Shown one piece after another: positions 22,014-25,780 of a DNA stretch of 25,780 bases. The stretch is from assembly GCA_937912175.1 (NCBI GenBank), contig CALDOU010000056.1, positions 1-25,780 of the forward strand, read 5' to 3'. The translations under genes and the position numbers were made by a program. The stretch's first letter is position 1, and every line of letters begins with the position of its first letter. The notes beneath the pieces were generated by a model that saw only the letters and a list, made by a program, of their open reading frames with translations, did no database searches and was not told the DNA's origin. The DNA comes from an uncultured Clostridia bacterium (GTDB taxonomy: Bacteria; Bacillota; Clostridia; Oscillospirales; Acutalibacteraceae).

Positions 22014-23543
22014 TTAAAACTGTCCCCAGTATTTACGGTCTAAACTTCGATATTGAACCGCTTCGGCTATATGCTTTACATCGATTATTTCCGATTCATC
22101 CAAATCTGCTATTGTTCTGGAAATTTTTAAAATTTTATCATATCCTCTTGCGGAAAGTCCCATAGAGTCAAATGCTTTTCGAAGAATTTCTTTGGCTTTT
22201 TCGGTCATGGGGCAGGATTTTTGTAAAATATGTGAGGGAATTCCCGCATTAGAAGTAATTTCACTTTTGCTGTATCTTAAATTTTGAATTTCACGAGCCC
22301 TGTTTACTCTTTTTCTAATTGTTTCCGAGGTTTCAAGTTCCTCTTCACCGGATAAACTTTCAAAGTCTACCGGTGGGACTTCTACATGAATATCCATTCT
22401 GTCAAGCATTGGCCCCGAAACTCGAGCTAAATATTTGGATATAGCACTCGGTGAGCATGTACAACTTTTGGTAGGATGCCCGTAATATCCGCACGGGCAA
22501 GGATTCATTGCTCCCACGAGCATTATGGAGCAAGGATATGTAAACGTACCGCCTACACGGGTAATAACTATTTTTCTTTCTTCTAAAGGTTGTCGAAGTG
22601 ATTCCATGGTTGAACGTGGAAATTCGGAAAATTCGTCTAAGAATAATATTCCGTTATGCGCCAAAGAAAGTTCACCTGGCTTGGGAATGCTTCCTCCGCC
22701 TGAAATTCCGGCTCTTGAAATGCTATGGTGCGGTGAACGAAAAGGTCGTTCGTTTATGAGCGGAGATTCGCCTTGTAAAATGCCTGCAACGGAATAAATT
22801 TTTGTGGTTTCTATTATTTCTTTGAATGTCATCTCGGGAAGTATAAAAGGCAACCTTTTGGCAAGCATACTTTTTCCCGAACCCGGTGGGCCTATTAAAA
22901 GTATATTGTGACCTCCCGCAGCTGCGATTTCCAAGGCTCTTTTAACATTATATTGTCCTTTAACTTGGCAAAAATCCAGCTTGCTTGAAGCGTTGGATTT
23001 GATAATATGAGTGAGGGGTTGAGGCTCAAGTTTATTTTTAAGTTGTAAATGATTTACAAGCTCTTTTACATTATTTATGGCATAGATATTAATTCCGGAA
23101 ATGACAGCGGCTTCTTTGGCGTTTTTTGCGGGAAGAAAAATATTTTTAAATCCGCATTGCATTGCGTGAATAGTCATTGGAAGAACTCCGTTTACGGGAC
23201 AAAGGTCACCGGTTAGGGAAAGTTCACCTATAAATACCGAATTTTCGGGCAATTCTTCAATTTGACCATGAGATTTTAAAATAGATAAAAAAATAGGTAG
23301 GTCATAAGAGGCACCTGTTTTTTTAATGTCTGCCGGTGCTAAATTTATGGTTATTCGGGCAACGGGAAAGTTAAACCCACAATTTTTAATTGCAGACCGT
23401 ACACGGTTTTTCGATTCTTTTACCGAAACATCCGCCATCCCTACTATATCACAAGAAGGCATTCCCGAAGAAACATCGGATTCAATAGTGACTGTAAAAG
23501 CGTCTAAACCTGTAAGGCCTATGCTGTGAACAATAGATACCAT
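22014..23543 (-). CDS. comM: YifB/ComM-family Mg-chelatase-like AAA+ ATPase
   Basis: 509 residues. The N-terminal part is the ChlI/Lon-protease-like domain (GLDAFTVTIESDVSSGMPSC; FIGELSLTGDLCPVNGVLPM). Next comes the AAA+ domain with Walker A GPPGSGKS (218-225), Walker B GILFLDEFSEF and a cysteine cluster in NPCPCGYYGHPTKSCTCSP. The Mg-chelatase C-terminal helical domain follows (ARGYDKILKISRTIADL). In Gram-negative bacteria ComM is a branch-migration helicase used in transformation; the role in Firmicutes is not established. ATG start with AAAGGAA. It stands alone; neighbours give no clue. Confidence 0.93.
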   Translation of the reverse strand: MVSIVHSIGLTGLDAFTVTIESDVSSGMPSCDIVGMADVSVKESKNRVRSAIKNCGFNFPVARITINLAPADIKKTGASYDLPIFLSILKSHGQIEELPENSVFIGELSLTGDLCPVNGVLPMTIHAMQCGFKNIFLPAKNAKEAAVISGINIYAINNVKELVNHLQLKNKLEPQPLTHIIKSNASSKLDFCQVKGQYNVKRALEIAAAGGHNILLIGPPGSGKSMLAKRLPFILPEMTFKEIIETTKIYSVAGILQGESPLINERPFRSPHHSISRAGISGGGSIPKPGELSLAHNGILFLDEFSEFPRSTMESLRQPLEERKIVITRVGGTFTYPCSIMLVGAMNPCPCGYYGHPTKSCTCSPSAISKYLARVSGPMLDRMDIHVEVPPVDFESLSGEEELETSETIRKRVNRAREIQNLRYSKSEITSNAGIPSHILQKSCPMTEKAKEILRKAFDSMGLSARGYDKILKISRTIADLDESEIIDVKHIAEAVQYRSLDRKYWGQF

Positions 23544-23631
23544 TAATATTCCTTTCGTTGGTATTGTTTTAAAAATATATTTTGATATAATTAATTATAT
23601 ATTATATTTTTGAGTTTTGCAAATAAAAAAA

Positions 23632-23653
23632 TCCTCGGCTGAAAAGCCGAGGA
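23632..23653 (-). terminator. Terminator of the Cys-rich microprotein gene
   Basis: A perfect 9-bp GC-rich stem (TCCTCGGCT / AGCCGAGGA) with a TTTC loop, followed on the minus strand by TTTTTTTATTT. Confidence 0.92.
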
Positions 23654-23671
23654 GCTTTAAGTAGCCTGCGA

Positions 23672-23800
23672 TTAACCGCCACAGCCACAACCGCAGTTAT
23701 TACCGCAGCAGCCGTCGTCTCCACCGCAACAACATAAAATTACGATGATAAGGACAATTATCAAGCAGCAATTATTGCCACCAAAAAAATTATTACACAT
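23672..23800 (-). CDS. Cys/Gly-rich small membrane protein, possibly sporulation-related
   Basis: A 42-residue ORF with ATG (23798-23800) and a GGAGG site 9 bases upstream, followed by its own terminator, so it is a real gene. It starts MCNNFFGGNNCC, has a central hydrophobic helix (LIIVLIIVIL, about 13-22), then CCCGGDDGCC and an end of alternating Gly and Cys (CGCGCGG): 11 cysteines in all. Similar tiny Cys/Gly-rich proteins with one helix are common in spore formers and some are found in spore coats. The function here is unknown; metal binding or disulfide crosslinking is a guess. 23821-24017 beyond it has no other convincing gene. Confidence 0.8.
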   Translation of the reverse strand: MCNNFFGGNNCCLIIVLIIVILCCCGGDDGCCGNNCGCGCGG

Positions 23801-24017
23801 ATTTGAGTTCCTCCTTTTAATATTTACATTATCATACTATTTTCAAACTAAAAAATTGGTTACACTTAAGGGGCTGTATTTGAAAAAATTATTATTATGT
23901 AAGATGACGTGCAAAAATCATCAAGTTTTAAAAATTGGTAATAATTATTATTTTAGGTTGAATTTTTAATTATAATGTGATAAAATAATTAAGACGTTGA
24001 ATTTTGGGGTGACGGTT

Positions 24018-25780
24018 ATGAATAAAAATATAGAAATTATGGCTGAAAAAGTATTGCAAAGCGAAGAATTGTGCTTTGAGTTGGTTGAGAAAAAATCAAT
24101 AAAAGAAGCCTATGAGTTTTGTTCTTCAATACACGGGGGTTATTCCTTAGAAGAATTTGAAGAACTTTTGGAGTATGTACTTGCAGAAGATGAAAAATCA
24201 ATTTCACAGTTGGAAGATAAAGATATCGAAAATGTTTCCGGTGGAATAAAAAATAGATTTTTTAGTAAATCAATGGCGGGTTTATTGTCTGCTTTAACGG
24301 TTACTTCAGCGGGTTACCCTGCATTTGCGGAAAATTCAAACGTCGGAAAGGATTCAAGAGTTTCCGGAAGGCAGGTTTCTTCTCAAAAGGTTCAGTCCAA
24401 AAGCTTTTGGCAAAAATATAAAAATACGATTTTAAAGATGGGCGGTGCCGGTGCTGTCGCTTTATTAGGTTTTTTGTTTCACAAAATGATTCAAAATTCG
24501 CAATCACAGCCCCAAGCAGCGCTCCGGTCAGGGGTTGCGCAACCTCAGCGGTCAAGTTCGCATGTTGATATTCCTGGAGAAGCCAAAAGTCGTTTACAGA
24601 AAATTAACGATATAATTTTATCTGTACCGGGTGTAGGAAGAGTAGCTGTTGACTTAGCTGTGTTAAATTTGTTATTAGCGAAGACCTCTGTGGTATCTCA
24701 CAGACTTTCCCAGACTTTTAATGTAAGATATACACTTGAACCCATTATTGATAAGTTTAAAGATTTTTATAAGAAAACGGTAAAAAAAATTAGTAACGAA
24801 AAACTTTCTTTTGATGATGCCATAGGCAACTTGGATTATCTGTTTGAAGATGTTAAGGGTCAACAAAAGGCTAAAGAAGAGATACGAAGCATAGTAAACA
24901 GCATATTGCATCGTAAAAGAAATTGTGAATTAACGGGCAAACCGTACGGACATGGTGATGTATTGTATTTTGCGGGGCCGTCAAGAGTGGGTAAAACCAT
25001 GATGGCCAGGGGTTTGGCAAATTACAAAATTCTTTCTTCAAATACTGAACCGTATTATATATCCGCTTCAGAAGTTGACAAATACAGTCCCCAAAGCGTT
25101 ATTGATCAATTGTTCGGATCTTCCTATAGTTATGGTGGCTATGGAATGTATGGGGGTTATGGTGACGGGCCCGATCGAGTAATATCCAAACCTAAAAATT
25201 TGGTTAAATATTTAAATGATAACCCTGATGGTATAGTAATAATCGATGAATATGATAAAATGTGGTCGAAGACTCTTGATGAAGTTTTTCGTACGATAGT
25301 TGACAACGGAAAAATTAATGTAAAAGGTCAAACCATTGATTGCTCCGGAATTACATTTATTTTAACTTCCAACGAAAGTACGCAATCAATCAGAGGCGGT
25401 AATCAAGATGAACGGGGTAAAGTTGACGACGGTACAGGATCGCGAACTTATATTAAGCACGATAAGTCGTTTTTGAATAGAATTCGCCCCGTAGAATTTG
25501 AAAATTTATCTTCTCAAGATTACAAGAAAATAATCATAAAAGAATTTAAAGAAGATTTGGTTGATTACTGGGCAAATCCTGAAGTAAATGGTATTGATAT
25601 TGTCATGGACGATAACTGTTTGAATGATATGGCGAAAGCCGTAGAAGAAGAAAACAGAGGCGCGAGCTATATAACTCTTTTGCAGTCAAATTTATTTCGC
25701 GATATCACAATGAAAGTATTTGAAGCAGAATCTAAAATTCATAAAGATTGTTATCGCGGTAAAAAGATTTTCGTTTCGTT
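24018..25780 (+). CDS. Nif11-like double-glycine leader fused to Clp-type AAA+ ATPase (partial)
   Basis: The frame is open from ATG 24018 (GGGGTGA 5 bases before) to the window end, at least 587 codons. Residues 1-76 resemble a Nif11-type leader ending LEDKDIENVSGG (cut after Gly76). Residues 77-106 look like a Sec signal peptide: basic KNRFFSKS, hydrophobic MAGLLSALTVTSAG, then PAFA-EN. A second hydrophobic helix is at about 138-157. From about 272 an AAA+ module of the ClpA/ClpB second-ring type follows: GQQKAKEEI, Walker A GPSRVGKT (320-327), pore region rich in Gly and Tyr (368-384), Walker B GIVIIDEYDK, sensor 1 ILTSN (448-452), arginine finger candidate in FLNRIRP. The sensor 2 position reads RGAS instead of GAR. 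No peptidase-binding or N-domain of Clp is present. The substrate and location are unknown. Confidence 0.85.
   Translation, partial: MNKNIEIMAEKVLQSEELCFELVEKKSIKEAYEFCSSIHGGYSLEEFEELLEYVLAEDEKSISQLEDKDIENVSGGIKNRFFSKSMAGLLSALTVTSAGYPAFAENSNVGKDSRVSGRQVSSQKVQSKSFWQKYKNTILKMGGAGAVALLGFLFHKMIQNSQSQPQAALRSGVAQPQRSSSHVDIPGEAKSRLQKINDIILSVPGVGRVAVDLAVLNLLLAKTSVVSHRLSQTFNVRYTLEPIIDKFKDFYKKTVKKISNEKLSFDDAIGNLDYLFEDVKGQQKAKEEIRSIVNSILHRKRNCELTGKPYGHGDVLYFAGPSRVGKTMMARGLANYKILSSNTEPYYISASEVDKYSPQSVIDQLFGSSYSYGGYGMYGGYGDGPDRVISKPKNLVKYLNDNPDGIVIIDEYDKMWSKTLDEVFRTIVDNGKINVKGQTIDCSGITFILTSNESTQSIRGGNQDERGKVDDGTGSRTYIKHDKSFLNRIRPVEFENLSSQDYKKIIIKEFKEDLVDYWANPEVNGIDIVMDDNCLNDMAKAVEEENRGASYITLLQSNLFRDITMKVFEAESKIHKDCYRGKKIFVS

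Noticed and set aside
22014..23543. A competence or DNA-uptake locus around comM
   Set aside because: No other competence gene is near, and YifB/ComM proteins are widespread in bacteria not known to be transformable.
23881..23969. Short plus-strand ORF before the AAA+ gene (TTG or ATG start)
   Set aside because: No ribosome site, low-complexity A/T-rich coding and no conserved feature.

Overview
The window reads as chromosome of a low-GC, endospore-forming Firmicute, most likely an anaerobic gut-type member of Clostridia. The evidence is the strong A+T bias, abundant GGAGG/GGTGA ribosome sites with many TTG and GTG starts, a large set of sporulation genes, and the clostridial SipL protein next to SpoIVA. 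No tRNA, rRNA, insertion sequence or CRISPR array was seen.

Layout. 1-206: start of a membrane-protein gene leaving the window on the minus strand. 333-6657: GTP-dependent PEP carboxykinase (minus), divergent from a complete glucose-type PTS operon (HPr, enzyme I, IIA, IIBC). 6751-7323: a double-glycine-leader precursor (minus). 7551-10965: a minus-strand translation/transcription cluster rpmG-secE-nusG-rplK-rplA, then a separate promoter and L10 leader driving rplJ-rplL. rpoBC does not follow rplL. 11222-12718: an orphan coiled-coil gene. 12909-14878: spoIIID, a small membrane ORF and spoVM (both very short and easily missed), an XRE repressor with no standard start codon, and a divergent two-gene operon ending in a sigma region 4-like protein. 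15098-21954: spoIIE, a second short double-glycine precursor, a PdaB-type deacetylase, sipL and spoIVA. 22014-23543: the YifB/ComM ATPase (minus). 23672-23800: a 42-residue Cys/Gly-rich microprotein (minus). 24018 to the window end: an open frame of at least 587 codons that joins a Nif11-like double-glycine leader to a Clp-type AAA+ ATPase.

How the parts fit. The PTS operon would take in sugar using PEP, and PEPCK beside it makes PEP. SpoIIE activates sigma F, SpoIIID acts in the mother cell, and SpoVM, SpoIVA and SipL build the base layer of the spore coat, so three coat-base proteins lie in one 9 kb stretch. Three unrelated cargoes carry double-glycine leaders, which suggests that this organism uses this export or processing signal widely and not only for small bacteriocins.

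The most unusual object is the leader-AAA+ fusion at the right edge. It has a signal-peptide-like segment right after the GG and a Gly/Tyr-expanded pore loop. The missing Ser46 of HPr, the duplicated L1-type mRNA sites before rplK and rplA, the apparent AUU start of the XRE gene and the hairpins over the ribosome sites of spoIIID and pdaB also deserve a second look.
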